Shown: positions 53,178 to 61,895, numbered from the stretch's first letter. The stretch is 64,000 nucleotides of DNA from Schumannella soli (GCF_006517435.1 NZ_VHQG01000001.1:782207-846206); one strand, 5' to 3'. Numbers and translations: made by a program. The notes: generated from the letters alone by a model not told the origin.

Positions 53178-53459
53178 CTAGATCAGCGTCGCTTCAAATG
53201 CTTTCTCGAGATCTGGCATCGCATGCGGACCTACGTATGTGGTTGTTGGGTGTCCGTCCTTCCACAGTTGAAAGGTCGGGAAGATGCTGCCGGCGATGCG
53301 CTCGCTCGTGATCGGATTCGACGTGGCTTCGACCGTGATCACCTGCACTCGGGATTCATACTTGATCGCCAAGGCTTTCAGGACCAACTGCGTGTCAAAC
53401 CAGAGGCGATAAGGGATCGAGAAAGCGGCCGTTCTACGGAGGTTGCGGTGGCGGGGCAC
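53178..53459 (-). CDS. Thioredoxin-fold protein lacking the CxxC active site
   Basis: 93 residues from a GTG. The C-terminal two-thirds read as thioredoxin: VLKALAIKYESRVQVITVE, then IAGSIFPTFQLWKDGH (cis-Pro region, normally SIPTLLLFKDG) and TYVGPHAMPDLEKAFEATL. At the usual WCxxC the sequence is WFDTQ (about residues 20-24), so no redox-active Cys is present. Shorter than thioredoxin by about 12 residues at the N-terminus. Either a catalytically dead redox-fold protein or a truncated gene. First gene on the less GC-rich island. Confidence 0.5.
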   Translation of the reverse strand: MPRHRNLRRTAAFSIPYRLWFDTQLVLKALAIKYESRVQVITVEATSNPITSERIAGSIFPTFQLWKDGHPTTTYVGPHAMPDLEKAFEATLI

Positions 53460-53753
53460 GCGCAGTTCGCCGGTGATGACGGCGCCGTGCTCGAACCGCT
53501 GGAACGGCTATCTGGCGGACCCTGCGACAGTGGCCGGAGCCTTGGACGCCGCATTCACAGCGGTCATCGACGTGCGTTGAGCAAACGAGGCCGAGAGCAG
53601 GGGACCTGGCGCCTCGGATGATTCGTCGGAACGTCGCCAACGTTGCAGAGTAAGTAGAGCCCGCCTCGACAACTCGATATGCATCAGGGATGCTTGGTGG
53701 TGAGGGGCGCAACTCGTACATCACCTCTGAGCGAGCTGCGAGCGTGGTACCGA
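53460..53753. other. Gap at the left edge of the island
   Basis: 294 bases with no gene I can support. The base composition falls here compared with the DNA to the left. A possible decayed plus-strand C-terminus is recorded under rejected items. Confidence 0.4.
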
Positions 53754-55169
53754 ATGACGACGAGCACGAGCTCATCAACGATGTCGCCCGTCCGCGTTGG
53801 CTGGCGCTCAGGAGTCCTCGGACGGTCGCCGCTGTTGGTCGGGGCCCTGATCACCGGGATCTTTGCTGCCACTTACACGGTTTTCGCAGTACACCAATGG
53901 ACTCGATACGAGTCACCTTCATGGGACTTGGGAATCTTCACTCAACTCGCGAAGGCCTATTCGCGTTGGGAGGCTCCGATCGTCCCGATCAAGGGCGATG
54001 GGTTCAACCTCCTCGGCGATCATTTTCACCCAGCGTTGGTTCTGCTAGGACCCATCTACGCGCTTTTCCCCAGCGGGCTCACGCTGCTCGTAGTGCAGGC
54101 TGTTTGTTTCGCCATATCCGCCGGAATCGTGGCGAGCGCGGCGACAAGGTCTCTTGGCGTGATCCCAGGACTATGTTTCGGCATAACGCTCGGTCTCAGT
54201 TGGGGATTGCAGACCGCGGCAGAGGCGCAGTTCCACGAGATCGCGTTCGCTGTTCCCTTGCTCGCGTACTCCTGCAGCGCGCTGGCGGATTCCCGGTATC
54301 GCGCCGCCGCCATTGCGGCGGCACCACTCGTCTTCGTCAAAGAGGACCTGGGGATCACCGTCGCGGCGATTGCGGTACTGCTCACATGGCGGTCCCACGA
54401 TCGGCGGTGGCTCTATCTCGCCGCATGGGGGATCGTCTGGTTCATCATCGCGGTGGGCATAGTCCTGCCTCTAGTGAACTCCAACGGACGGTACGCCTAT
54501 GGATTCAGCGAGGCCGGCACCGACCCGGTCGCGGCATTGCTGACCGGGCTCACTGCAGGCCCGAAGTACGAGGTCGTGGTCCTTCTCATTGCAGTCACCG
54601 CCGGGCTTGCGCTCAGGTCGCCGATCGTTCTGCTGACACTTCCGACCCTGGCGTGGCGTTTCGTTTCTTCGAACGAGAACTACTGGGGAACCACCTGGCA
54701 TTACAACGCCGTCCTGATGCCGATCATCGTCGTTGCCGCTCTTGACTCCGCGATCAGGCTCACTCACGCCCACGGAGACGCCAGATCCAGGGTGGCAGGC
54801 GGCACCGTGTTGTTTGCCCCTGTTGTCGCGATCGGCTTGACACTCGCGTTCCCGCTCGGACAATCACTGCAGCCAACAAGCAATGCGATTCGCGAAGCGT
54901 CAGCTGCTGCAGTCCTGAAGCAAGTGACTGCGGGGGCTCGTGTCGAATCCGACATCACCCTGCTTGCCTATCTAGCACCCCGCTCGACCGCGTACTGGTC
55001 CGGCAACACGCGCAACCCTGTGCCCGACTTCTACGTTGTCGATCGCGGCCTGCAATTAGATCCTCTGGGTCGTGGCGCCGTCGAGGCGGCGGAGGACTCC
55101 CACCCCGGCCAGCGCTTCGAGTTGGTCTACGACAGTGCCGACTTTCAGGTCGCTGCGCACGCGGACTAG
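53754..55169 (+). CDS. DUF2079 integral membrane protein (GT-C-like)
   Basis: 471 residues, about 11-12 TM helices. Opening SPLLVGALITGIFAATYTVF, then the DUF2079 hallmark WDLGIFTQLAKAYS and GDGFNLLGDHFHPALVLLGPIYALFPS. Later the loop TAAEAQFHEIAFAVP and VFVKEDLGITVAAIAVL. The family resembles mannosyltransferase-type membrane proteins of the GT-C fold and may act on envelope glycans; the donor is unknown. Start ATG at 53754 is a choice; a GTG nearby is also possible. Overlaps the TetR gene on the other strand by four bases at its end. Confidence 0.85.
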   Translation: MTTSTSSSTMSPVRVGWRSGVLGRSPLLVGALITGIFAATYTVFAVHQWTRYESPSWDLGIFTQLAKAYSRWEAPIVPIKGDGFNLLGDHFHPALVLLGPIYALFPSGLTLLVVQAVCFAISAGIVASAATRSLGVIPGLCFGITLGLSWGLQTAAEAQFHEIAFAVPLLAYSCSALADSRYRAAAIAAAPLVFVKEDLGITVAAIAVLLTWRSHDRRWLYLAAWGIVWFIIAVGIVLPLVNSNGRYAYGFSEAGTDPVAALLTGLTAGPKYEVVVLLIAVTAGLALRSPIVLLTLPTLAWRFVSSNENYWGTTWHYNAVLMPIIVVAALDSAIRLTHAHGDARSRVAGGTVLFAPVVAIGLTLAFPLGQSLQPTSNAIREASAAAVLKQVTAGARVESDITLLAYLAPRSTAYWSGNTRNPVPDFYVVDRGLQLDPLGRGAVEAAEDSHPGQRFELVYDSADFQVAAHAD

Positions 55170-55762
55170 GACGCCCGAAGGGAACTGATAGCTTCCGTCC
55201 AAACGTGTCCTGCGCCAGCAAGTTCGGTCCCGCTTGCTAGGGCCAGAGCGCAGGCACGAGCAACGAGTCCATCGGCGAATCGATGAGTGTCAACACTTTC
55301 GCTGACTTCGCCATCCGCGATCGATTGCTGCAGAGCCCGGACGATCGCCGATCGCCACTCCTCATGAGGATCTCGCCAGCTCCCGGACTCGAGCTCATGC
55401 GCAACTCGGACCGCGGCCCGATCCCGCACGTCGCTGGCGATCTGTTCACTGAAGCCAACGCAAAGTCGATCTATCGCGATCAGGCCGCGTGAATGCGCAC
55501 TCATCACCTCTGCACTCTGATGCCAGGCCTCGGCTCGAGACGTAGCGAGGGCTCTTGCCAGATCATCTTTGGAAGTGAAGTGGTGATACATCGCTCCTTG
55601 CGAGAGTCCCGCGCGACGCAGTACACGCATGACCCGCGCACCCGCCAGGCCACATTCTGCGAACTCCTCAGCGGCAGCAAGGAGTAGCGCGTCGTATGTG
55701 ACCTGCGATTTGGCGTAACGAACCACAGCGGCTCCTCGTGTCGACCGGATCGACTCGGGCAC
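55166..55762 (-). CDS. TetR-family regulator (ScbR/ArpA-like)
   Basis: 198 residues. N-terminal HTH TYDALLLAAAEEFAECGLAGARVMRVLRRAGLSQGAMYHHFTSKDDLARA (about 20-70), with the GAMYHHFxSK form seen in gamma-butyrolactone-receptor-like TetR proteins. The rest is helical with AVRVAHELE in the ligand region. Location between DUF2079 and the export operon suggests it controls one of them. Ligand unknown. Confidence 0.88.
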   Translation of the reverse strand: MPESIRSTRGAAVVRYAKSQVTYDALLLAAAEEFAECGLAGARVMRVLRRAGLSQGAMYHHFTSKDDLARALATSRAEAWHQSAEVMSAHSRGLIAIDRLCVGFSEQIASDVRDRAAVRVAHELESGSWRDPHEEWRSAIVRALQQSIADGEVSESVDTHRFADGLVARACALALASGTELAGAGHVWTEAISSLRAS

Positions 55763-55904
55763 ACCGGCGATACCGAGCTCAGCAAGGCCGATCTGTCCGG
55801 AAGCGGCCGGGGCAAGTCGGCCACCTGTCTAGATTCGCATCAGGATAGCGCTGCAAACTAGATCGCAAGCCCTTGGGCCTCCGACCGTGATATCGCCAAA
55901 CCGC

Positions 55905-57068
55905 TCAGCTGCGCAGAAGCTCTCCCGGATCGAGCCTCGAAGCGGACACAGCTGGCCACGTCCCAGCTGCTGCGCCGACCAACAGCCCGCCTACGGGAAC
56001 GAAGGCGGTCATCGGTGGCACGACGAGTTCCCACCCGTACAAACGGGTCACGAGTGCTGCAAGCAGCACTCCGAGGATCCATCCGACCCCCGATCCAATG
56101 AGCCCGAGGAATGCCGCCTCGAGGAGGAACTCCGATCCGACCCGCGCCCGGCTCATTCCGAGAGCTCGAGCGATGCCGATCTCACGTCGCCGCTCCGAGA
56201 CGGCTATCTGCATGGTTGTCACGATGCTGAACGCGGTGACTCCCACCATGATCGAAGCGACGATAGACAGAAGATCGTTTGAATCTCCGAGGAGTTCCCG
56301 GCGCAGCTCCTCGGGCCTTGATGGAAATTGCACCGAGACTTCCTCCGGCGCCTTGGGGTAGAGCAGACGCGGAATCGCCTTCGCCGCATCAGCGGTGCTT
56401 GCTGGTTGCGTGCGTACCTGGACGATCCGATTTGGTGGCAGCAGCTCGAGCCGTTCCGCTGCCGCCGGCGTGAGAATGACGCTGGTCGACAAGGCGGTCC
56501 CGGTCGGCCCGTCATGCACGATCGCCGAGACAGTCACCTGTGTGCCGTTAACCATCAACGCCCGTGGTCCGCTCGCGAGGGTGAACCCGAGTTGGCGCGC
56601 GAGGCGCGTCCCGATCATGGCGTAACGCGCGTCGCGATTCTGCACCCCGACCACCGGAAACGGTCTCCCCGCCTCGAGAGTCGCCTGGCGGGTTTCGAGT
56701 CCTTCATTCGTTGCGACAACGAGGCCGCCTCTGACGGCATCTCCCCCCGTAACGAGTGTGATGTCTGCGCCAGCGCCAGAGGTGTCGGGAAGCACCAGTG
56801 TCCCGGCGCTCTGGACGTCGCGAGAACCAAGATTGCTCAGCAGAACGGTCTCGGGGACGTCCCACGCGTCGCCGGGCAGTCCGGCGATCACCACGGAACC
56901 CTCTGCCGACGACAATCTCTCCACCAGTCGCGCGGCAGAGGACTGCGTGATAGCTAGGAGGGCCACTACGCTGCCGGCGCCGAGAGATACCGCGACGACC
57001 GTGAGTAGATTGCGCTTCCACCTCCGCAGTACTGTCCTCGGTGCGCCTTGCGGCCAACTCGCGCTCAT
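55905..57068 (-). CDS. MacB/FtsX-type ABC transporter permease
   Basis: 387 residues. One N-terminal TM helix (LLTVVAVSLGAGSVVALLAI, about 22-42), a large extracellular region (about 50-255), then three C-terminal helices (about 265-290, 312-340, 350-378) containing ERRREIGIARALGMSRARVG, the FtsX-family motif. Last gene of the lipoprotein-adaptor-ATPase-permease operon. Exports or extrudes a substrate across the membrane, not imports; partner of the ATPase 57065-57727 (ATGA overlap). Confidence 0.9.
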   Translation of the reverse strand: MSASWPQGAPRTVLRRWKRNLLTVVAVSLGAGSVVALLAITQSSAARLVERLSSAEGSVVIAGLPGDAWDVPETVLLSNLGSRDVQSAGTLVLPDTSGAGADITLVTGGDAVRGGLVVATNEGLETRQATLEAGRPFPVVGVQNRDARYAMIGTRLARQLGFTLASGPRALMVNGTQVTVSAIVHDGPTGTALSTSVILTPAAAERLELLPPNRIVQVRTQPASTADAAKAIPRLLYPKAPEEVSVQFPSRPEELRRELLGDSNDLLSIVASIMVGVTAFSIVTTMQIAVSERRREIGIARALGMSRARVGSEFLLEAAFLGLIGSGVGWILGVLLAALVTRLYGWELVVPPMTAFVPVGGLLVGAAAGTWPAVSASRLDPGELLRS

Positions 57069-57727
57069 TCCGACACGCGCCCGTCAGCGACCTGAATCAC
57101 GCGCTCGCACCGATCAGCGACGGCCGTGTCGTGCGTCACGATCACCAGCCCACGATCGACCGCGACGCTGTCCATCAGCAGATTGAGGACGGACGCGGAG
57201 TTCTTCGAGTCAAGGTTGCCAGTCGGCTCGTCGCACAGCAGAAGGGTGGGACGCACAGCGAGCGCCCGCGCGAGCGCTGTGCGCTGCTGCTCACCACCGG
57301 AGAGAGACGACGGCAGCGCGTGCATGCGGTGCCCGAGACCAACCGCCGCCAGTTGCGCCTCCGCGGTCGTCGCATCTTCGACCGCCGTCAGTCCCTTGGC
57401 GTACATGCCGAATAGGACGTTCTCTCGCACGGTGAGGTGCGGCACGAGATGAAACGCTTGGAACACGAAGCCGATCATTGAGCGACGTAGCTGCGTACGC
57501 TGACGGGCTTTCGCCCCCGCGACCTCCACGCCGTTGAGCCGATAGCTACCCGTCGATGGGGTGTCGAGGAGACCAAGGATCGACAAAAGAGTGGATTTGC
57601 CCGATCCGCTGGGGCCGATGATGGCCACCGACTCGCCGGTCCGCAGCGTCAGATTGACCGCGTCGAGCACGCGGGCAGCGCCGTAGCTGCGACCGACGTC
57701 GGTCAACTCGGCAATCGAGTTCGCCAT
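57065..57727 (-). CDS. ABC transporter ATP-binding protein (MacB/LolD type)
   Basis: 220 residues, start MANSIAELTDVGRSY. Walker A GPSGSGKSTLLS, Q-loop GFVFQAFHLVPHLTVRENV, signature LSGGEQQRTALARALAV, Walker B LLLCDEPTGNLD, H-loop VIVTHD. The LDEPTGNLD pattern and short length match the LolD/MacB export subfamily. Its ATG shares one base with the stop codon of the adaptor gene. Confidence 0.95.
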   Translation of the reverse strand: MANSIAELTDVGRSYGAARVLDAVNLTLRTGESVAIIGPSGSGKSTLLSILGLLDTPSTGSYRLNGVEVAGAKARQRTQLRRSMIGFVFQAFHLVPHLTVRENVLFGMYAKGLTAVEDATTAEAQLAAVGLGHRMHALPSSLSGGEQQRTALARALAVRPTLLLCDEPTGNLDSKNSASVLNLLMDSVAVDRGLVIVTHDTAVADRCERVIQVADGRVSE

Positions 57728-58914
57728 CAGCTGGTCACGGCCGCAGAGTCCAACGATGGCACCCGTACGCGCAACGAGACCTTCACCTGGTCTCCCGTGA
57801 TCTCGCACACTCCGCCGGCACAGACGCCGAGCGAGATCGGTACTCGCTTTTTCGAAGCGGTCTCGATCCAGAATGAACCGCCAGAGTCTTGGCGTATCGC
57901 CGTCGCCTCGATCGTGAGCGCATCTACCGCAGAGGAAGCCAGCACTATCTCGGCCTTCCCGGTCGAGCCCGGAGCAGCGGTACCCTCGGCGAGGACCGCA
58001 ATGAAACGCGACGTGCCCGCATCACTCCCCCCAGAGCCTGCGGCGGAACCCGAAGCAGCGCTCGTGTCGCCTCCGTCAGCACTCTGGTCGCCTGCGTCAG
58101 CGCTCGCAGGTTCGGAGGCGCCTTGAATCGTCGCCGCCACTCGATTTCCGTTGGTGAAGCTCAGATTGACTGTCTGACCCGCCTTAACCAGCGCAGCATC
58201 GGCTTTGGCAGGCTTCACAAGCAGCTGACTTTGCCCACCCGAGATCGTGCAGACCTTCCCCGCTGCACGCTGCGACAACCTCCCGCACGTCGTCACAGCG
58301 GTGTACGGCCCACCGGGGACGAATACCAGTTCGCTAGCCGGGATGCCCGTCGTCGACGCGGCCGCCTTATCGATCGTTGCCCCGCCCTGGTCGACGGGGA
58401 GGAAGCCTCGGTCCTTGTAGAAGGCGAACACCGCTCGCGCGGTAGATGCCCCGTAAGCGCCATCCTTGTCGCCCACTCGATATCCGAGCCGTCGCAACGC
58501 TGCCTGGACCTGTTTGACGTCGGTGCCGACAGAGTCGATGCCGAGCGATCGATACGACGGCGTTTGCCCATCGAGGATGAAGATCGGCCGCTCGTTCACT
58601 GCGACCACGCTTTGCCCCTCGGGGATTGCGACCCCGCCGAGTACACCTGCGCGAGTGACGACTCCGTCCGCCTCGATGTCGACCGAAAACGAGGGTTCAA
58701 CGGTGAAGTCACCTTCGACGGTGTCGACGACCGTGCCGCTCTTCACCTCGGTGAATGACTGCGGCGTACGACTCTTCTTCGGCTGCTGATCCTCAAAGTT
58801 GAGCACTCCCTGCGCGGCCAGCACCACCGCTGCTGCCGCGGTGATCGCGAGCGCGGTAACCGCACTCGCAGCGACCAAACCGGCGCGACCTCGCCTGCCC
58901 GGTTCAGTGCTCAT
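57727..58914 (-). CDS. Efflux adaptor with peptidoglycan-binding domain
   Basis: 395 residues. Basic N-terminus, one TM helix (about 12-34), then a domain with NERPIFILDGQTPSYRSLG, followed by a peptidoglycan-binding_1 module (about 125-165, GIDSVGTDVKQVQAALRRLGYRVG) and a beta-rich HlyD/MFP-like region interrupted by a Ser/Gly/Asp linker (about 265-300, DAGDQSADGGDTS). This adaptor plus ATPase plus FtsX permease set is frequent in Actinobacteria. It probably bridges the membrane complex to the wall. Overlaps the upstream lipoprotein gene by 11 bases. Confidence 0.85.
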   Translation of the reverse strand: MSTEPGRRGRAGLVAASAVTALAITAAAAVVLAAQGVLNFEDQQPKKSRTPQSFTEVKSGTVVDTVEGDFTVEPSFSVDIEADGVVTRAGVLGGVAIPEGQSVVAVNERPIFILDGQTPSYRSLGIDSVGTDVKQVQAALRRLGYRVGDKDGAYGASTARAVFAFYKDRGFLPVDQGGATIDKAAASTTGIPASELVFVPGGPYTAVTTCGRLSQRAAGKVCTISGGQSQLLVKPAKADAALVKAGQTVNLSFTNGNRVAATIQGASEPASADAGDQSADGGDTSAASGSAAGSGGSDAGTSRFIAVLAEGTAAPGSTGKAEIVLASSAVDALTIEATAIRQDSGGSFWIETASKKRVPISLGVCAGGVCEITGDQVKVSLRVRVPSLDSAAVTS

Positions 58915-59818
58915 CGATCAACTTCTGCGACCGTTCCAGCGACTTGTCCAGTGTCTCGCGCAAGCCCAGGATGCGATCTTTGTTCTTCGTCAGCCAGCCG
59001 GAGGACTTTTCGATGAAAAGCGCCTCGAGGGTCGATGCGATCTTCGCCTTGGTCTGGCATCGGTAGTCGGTCACGGCCAGGTCTTGCTCTTGAGTGGACG
59101 GGGCCTGCCCGATGTCTCGATACTTGCCAAACTTTGAAGCAGCGAGTTCGGCAGCACGAAGACCCTCGACCTTGTAGCCGGCCGTCTTCATGCACTGCTG
59201 GTACGCGGGCATGAGCTTCCCGAGTTCGCCGTTCACGCCGTCGCGGTAGCCGCTGGCCTGCGAAGTGACGTCATTGACGAAGAGCTCGATCGACATCGCG
59301 TCGCGTACCGAGCCATAGACCTCGACGTCAGCCTGGGCCAGGCAGCCATCGGAGTTCTTGCTGAACTCCTGACCGCTAGCAACGGCGTACTTCTCGACCT
59401 TGTCACCGGTACCCCGGAGGTCGACGTCGAAGCGATCCTTGTCTGCTGCGTCGAGCGTGATCTCGAACTGATCGAAGACACCGTCGGCCGTGTCTTTGAA
59501 GGTCGTGCCGTAGCCCACGTTGCGCGCGGAGTCCTCAGACGGGAACACGCCGACCACACCGATCAGCGTGTTGCGGGTCGTACTCAAGGCCGTGGTGTCG
59601 AATCCCACATCCCAGCCCAGAGCTTGCAGACACTCTGACGTCTGGATCGAGTGGGCAATGCTCAAATCCGGGGGCAGATTGGAGAGGTCCTCCACCGCCG
59701 CGCGGACATTCGCTGGAACCTTCACCGCAGGGGCAGAGCAGCCGGCCAGCCCGACAACCGCCACGCCGACGATCACCAGGCCCGCGATCGCATGCTGCTT
59801 CTTCCTGATCCGGAACAT
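58904..59818 (-). CDS. Lipoprotein, first gene of the export operon
   Basis: 304 residues from the ATG giving MFRIRKKQ, preceded by GAGGAG. Lipobox VGLAGC (Cys about 27). The mature chain is polar and helical with several Cys: SECLQALGWDV, DGCLAQADV, YQQCMKTAGYKV, DYRCQTKAK. The arrangement C-x-x-x-G-[WY] then D-x-x-C later recurs in the membrane protein encoded at 60522-60965. No recognised enzyme domain. Probably the extracellular receptor or modulator of the exporter; divergent from the secreted crystallin-like gene. Confidence 0.75.
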   Translation of the reverse strand: MFRIRKKQHAIAGLVIVGVAVVGLAGCSAPAVKVPANVRAAVEDLSNLPPDLSIAHSIQTSECLQALGWDVGFDTTALSTTRNTLIGVVGVFPSEDSARNVGYGTTFKDTADGVFDQFEITLDAADKDRFDVDLRGTGDKVEKYAVASGQEFSKNSDGCLAQADVEVYGSVRDAMSIELFVNDVTSQASGYRDGVNGELGKLMPAYQQCMKTAGYKVEGLRAAELAASKFGKYRDIGQAPSTQEQDLAVTDYRCQTKAKIASTLEALFIEKSSGWLTKNKDRILGLRETLDKSLERSQKLIDEH

Positions 59819-59900
59819 GGTGTTTTCTCCTCGGTCACAGTCGGGCTCGGCGGACATGAGTCTCCTACAGCTATACCAGAACGACTTTTCGGATTCGACG

Positions 59901-59908
59901 GTTGTGAC
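59901..59908 (-). promoter_or_regulatory. GTCACAAC motif upstream of the lipoprotein operon
   Basis: On the minus strand GTCACAAC lies 83 bases before the lipoprotein start; the same octamer lies at 61584-61591 before the ECF sigma gene. It might be a -35 element for that sigma factor. Confidence 0.3.
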
Positions 59909-59946
59909 GTTGTTCGTTAAGCCATGACGAGTCCGAAAGAATTTTC

Positions 59947-59976
59947 TTGATTAAGGCGGTCAGATCGGTCTACCGT
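59947..59976 (+). promoter_or_regulatory. Likely sigma-A-type promoter of the crystallin-like gene
   Basis: TTGATT (59947-59952), 18-base spacer, TACCGT (59971-59976), then TTAAGGAGAAAAC as ribosome site before the ATG. Confidence 0.5.
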
Positions 59977-60015
59977 GCAGGCGTCCAGTTCCCTGAGTTT
60001 TCTTAAGGAGAAAAC

Positions 60016-60351
60016 ATGAACGTCAAGAAGATCACCGCGGCTGTCGGCACCGTCGTCGCGGCGGCTGCCGTCGTCGCCCTGACCGCCGGTCCCGCAAGCG
60101 CGGCGCCGCTGAACGTCTACGACCGGATCAACTTCAGCGGCACCCTGATCGGCTCCGGCGTCGGCACGACTGTCGACGTGCCGGACAACCGCACTCGCTC
60201 GGCGAAGAACGGCACCTCGCTCGGGTACAGCGCCCGCAACGTCACCGGCCCGTTCTCGAGCAGCGAGGTCGTCTACATCCCCGCCGGCTACCAGCTCGGC
60301 AACTTCTCGCCCGCCAACGACGTCGTCGACCACTTCGACCGCGTCGGCTGA
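60016..60351 (+). CDS. Small secreted beta/gamma-crystallin-like protein
   Basis: 111 residues. Signal peptide (about 5-30, AAVGTVVAAAAVVALTAG, cleavage after ASAAP). The mature ~80 residues begin NVYDRINFSGTLIGSGVGTT and include PDNRTRSAKNGTSLGYSARN, a half Greek-key pattern like beta/gamma-crystallin or I36 inhibitor proteins (F-x-G and N-D/N-R-T-S). No Cys, so it would not be stabilised by disulfides. Strong ribosome site (AAGGAGAAAAC). Divergent from the exporter operon; whether it is a toxin, inhibitor or surface protein is open. Confidence 0.75.
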   Translation: MNVKKITAAVGTVVAAAAVVALTAGPASAAPLNVYDRINFSGTLIGSGVGTTVDVPDNRTRSAKNGTSLGYSARNVTGPFSSSEVVYIPAGYQLGNFSPANDVVDHFDRVG

Positions 60352-60423
60352 GCAAGGAGCCTCACCGGCTCGTGAGCGCGGCGACTGATAGCCCTCGGTC
60401 ATCGCCGCTCCACTAGCCACATT

Positions 60424-60463
60424 CAGCCCCCACCGGACGAGCTGCATTGATCGGTGGGGGCTG
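60424..60463 (+). terminator. Terminator after the crystallin-like gene
   Basis: CAGCCCCCACCG (60424-60435) and CGGTGGGGGCTG (60452-60463) form a perfect 12-base-pair stem followed by TTTGCT. Confidence 0.85.
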
Positions 60464-60521
60464 TTTGCTCCGCGTCGAGAAGGTCGATGGCGACCACCAC
60501 CACGCACCCAGCCCATTGGTC

Positions 60522-60965
60522 TCAGCCGTTCGCGATCGAGTCGGGGAGCGTCGACTCTCCCGCCCGCTTCTCGACCACCGACCGGCACTTGTCCACATCG
60601 CGCCCAAGCTCTGACGACTTCCGGCCGTCCACGACGAACTCGATCACAACCGCGTCGCCGGGCTCATACTGTCGCCGGGAATCCGCATCCGACAGGACAT
60701 GGGGCTGCCAGCCCCGGTCGGCGAGACACGCCGCAACCTGATCGGCGTACGCCGGCTTCACGAATGCCCCCGAGGTCACCTTGGTCGGATAGAACGCGAC
60801 CGACGCGCTGGCCCCGCCGAGGGCAGCCCCGGCGACGACTACGACCGCTGCGGCGACCTGCCACCACCGCGGCCGGCGGACGATACGTCGCAGAACTGAA
60901 CGGCGCACGGCGCGGAGTCGGGCGTCAAGGTCGGGTCCTTCCGGAGGCGGGTATCCAATTCCCAT
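60522..60965 (-). CDS. Single-TM membrane protein, putative sigma-factor partner
   Basis: 147 residues from the ATG giving MGIGYPPPEGPDLDARL, with AGGAG upstream. A cytosolic basic region (about 15-35, RRSVLRRIVRRPRWW), one TM helix (about 36-58) and an extracytoplasmic domain with ADQVAACLADRGWQPHV and GRDVDKCRSVVEKR. Position 20 bases after the ECF sigma gene and the one-TM layout suggest an anti-sigma-like role, but no zinc-finger anti-sigma motif (HxxxCxxC) is seen. The Cys-Gly-Trp and Asp-x-x-Cys pattern resembles the operon lipoprotein. Confidence 0.6.
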   Translation of the reverse strand: MGIGYPPPEGPDLDARLRAVRRSVLRRIVRRPRWWQVAAAVVVVAGAALGGASASVAFYPTKVTSGAFVKPAYADQVAACLADRGWQPHVLSDADSRRQYEPGDAVVIEFVVDGRKSSELGRDVDKCRSVVEKRAGESTLPDSIANG

Positions 60966-60984
60966 TTCTTCGCTCCTCTCGTCT

Positions 60985-61548
60985 CTACTGCTGTTGTTCG
61001 GCTTGGTCACGCGCGAGTACCAGTCGCTTCCGCGATCGCTCGACACGCTTGCGTGCTGCCGCTGGGCTGATGCCCAGATCAGCGGCTGCGCTGCCGTACT
61101 TCTGGCCATCGATCAGGCACCGAAGGCACAGTTCCCGATCTACCGAGCTCAGGGAGTCGATCTCCTCCATGACCCACCGCAGCTCTTCGAGCGCTCTAGT
61201 ACGATCGAGGGCGCTCGGGGCATCCACGTCGCTATTGAGCTCGACCTCGCCACGTCGACGCACGCGGCGGTTGTGATTGAAGGCGACGAAGCGGCAAGTC
61301 ACGAGAAGCCAGGGCAACGCTGACCCAGCGTGGCCGCTCAGATGACGTCGGCGGCGCCACGCCGTGAGAAAGGTCTCTTGGACGACGTCGTCGACATCGC
61401 TCGATCTATCGACCATGCCCCAGGCGTATCGGAAGACCGCTCGGTCATACTTCTCCATGAGGTCCGCGAAGGCGTCCTTGTCGCCGCGACGCACGCCGAT
61501 GATCAACTCATCGTCGGTCTGCGTGGCTCCGCGTTGTTCGTTCTCCAT
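60985..61548 (-). CDS. ECF-type RNA polymerase sigma factor
   Basis: 187 residues from the ATG giving MENEQRGATQTDDEL, preceded by GGAGGGG. Region 2 (about 20-85, DAFADLMEKYDRAVFRYAWGMVDR and DVDDVVQETFLTAW), linker, and region 4 (about 130-180, LCLRCLIDGQKYGSAAADLGISPAAARKRVERSRKRL). Directs transcription of a small regulon, likely including genes on this island. Its membrane partner is the next gene downstream. A decayed second copy of the linker region lies at 62230-62296. Confidence 0.9.
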   Translation of the reverse strand: MENEQRGATQTDDELIIGVRRGDKDAFADLMEKYDRAVFRYAWGMVDRSSDVDDVVQETFLTAWRRRRHLSGHAGSALPWLLVTCRFVAFNHNRRVRRRGEVELNSDVDAPSALDRTRALEELRWVMEEIDSLSSVDRELCLRCLIDGQKYGSAAADLGISPAAARKRVERSRKRLVLARDQAEQQQ

Positions 61549-61895
61549 GACCCCTCCACTTACACAGTGTCGCGAACCGGGCCGTTGTGACATGAAGAAC
61601 CAAATTCGCCGGCCCGACGACTCGCGCGCGGACTCGGAGCTGGGCCACGCTCGGCGTCATCGTTCGTCACCGGCAGATTGCTCTCGCCAGACATAGCAAC
61701 GCTCGACTGGTCTTCGGCGCCCACTCTCACGCACGTATCGTGAGCCGCTGTCAGCGGTCTACGTGTTCGCGCGTGGGCGAACCGCGAGCAGGTGCTTTAA
61801 GTCCGATTGAACTGACCGCATCGAGTCGATCGATACCCGGTTCGGGATCGCACGCCGCACACGGCACGACTTCCCTCCAGAGTGGAGGGCAATGT
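61549..61895. other. Gap upstream of the sigma gene
   Basis: 347 bases. GTTGTGAC at 61584-61591 is the only motif noticed, placed too near the start for a leadered promoter. Nothing else is supported here. Confidence 0.4.

Noticed and set aside
53488-53580. Plus-strand reading CSNRWNGYLADPATVAG and onward to a stop, like the end of a decayed gene
   Set aside because: No start, no recognised family and only about 30 residues; too weak to annotate.
60016-60351. Lactococcin-972-type bacteriocin
   Set aside because: Size and signal peptide fit loosely, but the family's C-terminal Trp/Gly pattern and its associated seven-helix immunity protein are absent.
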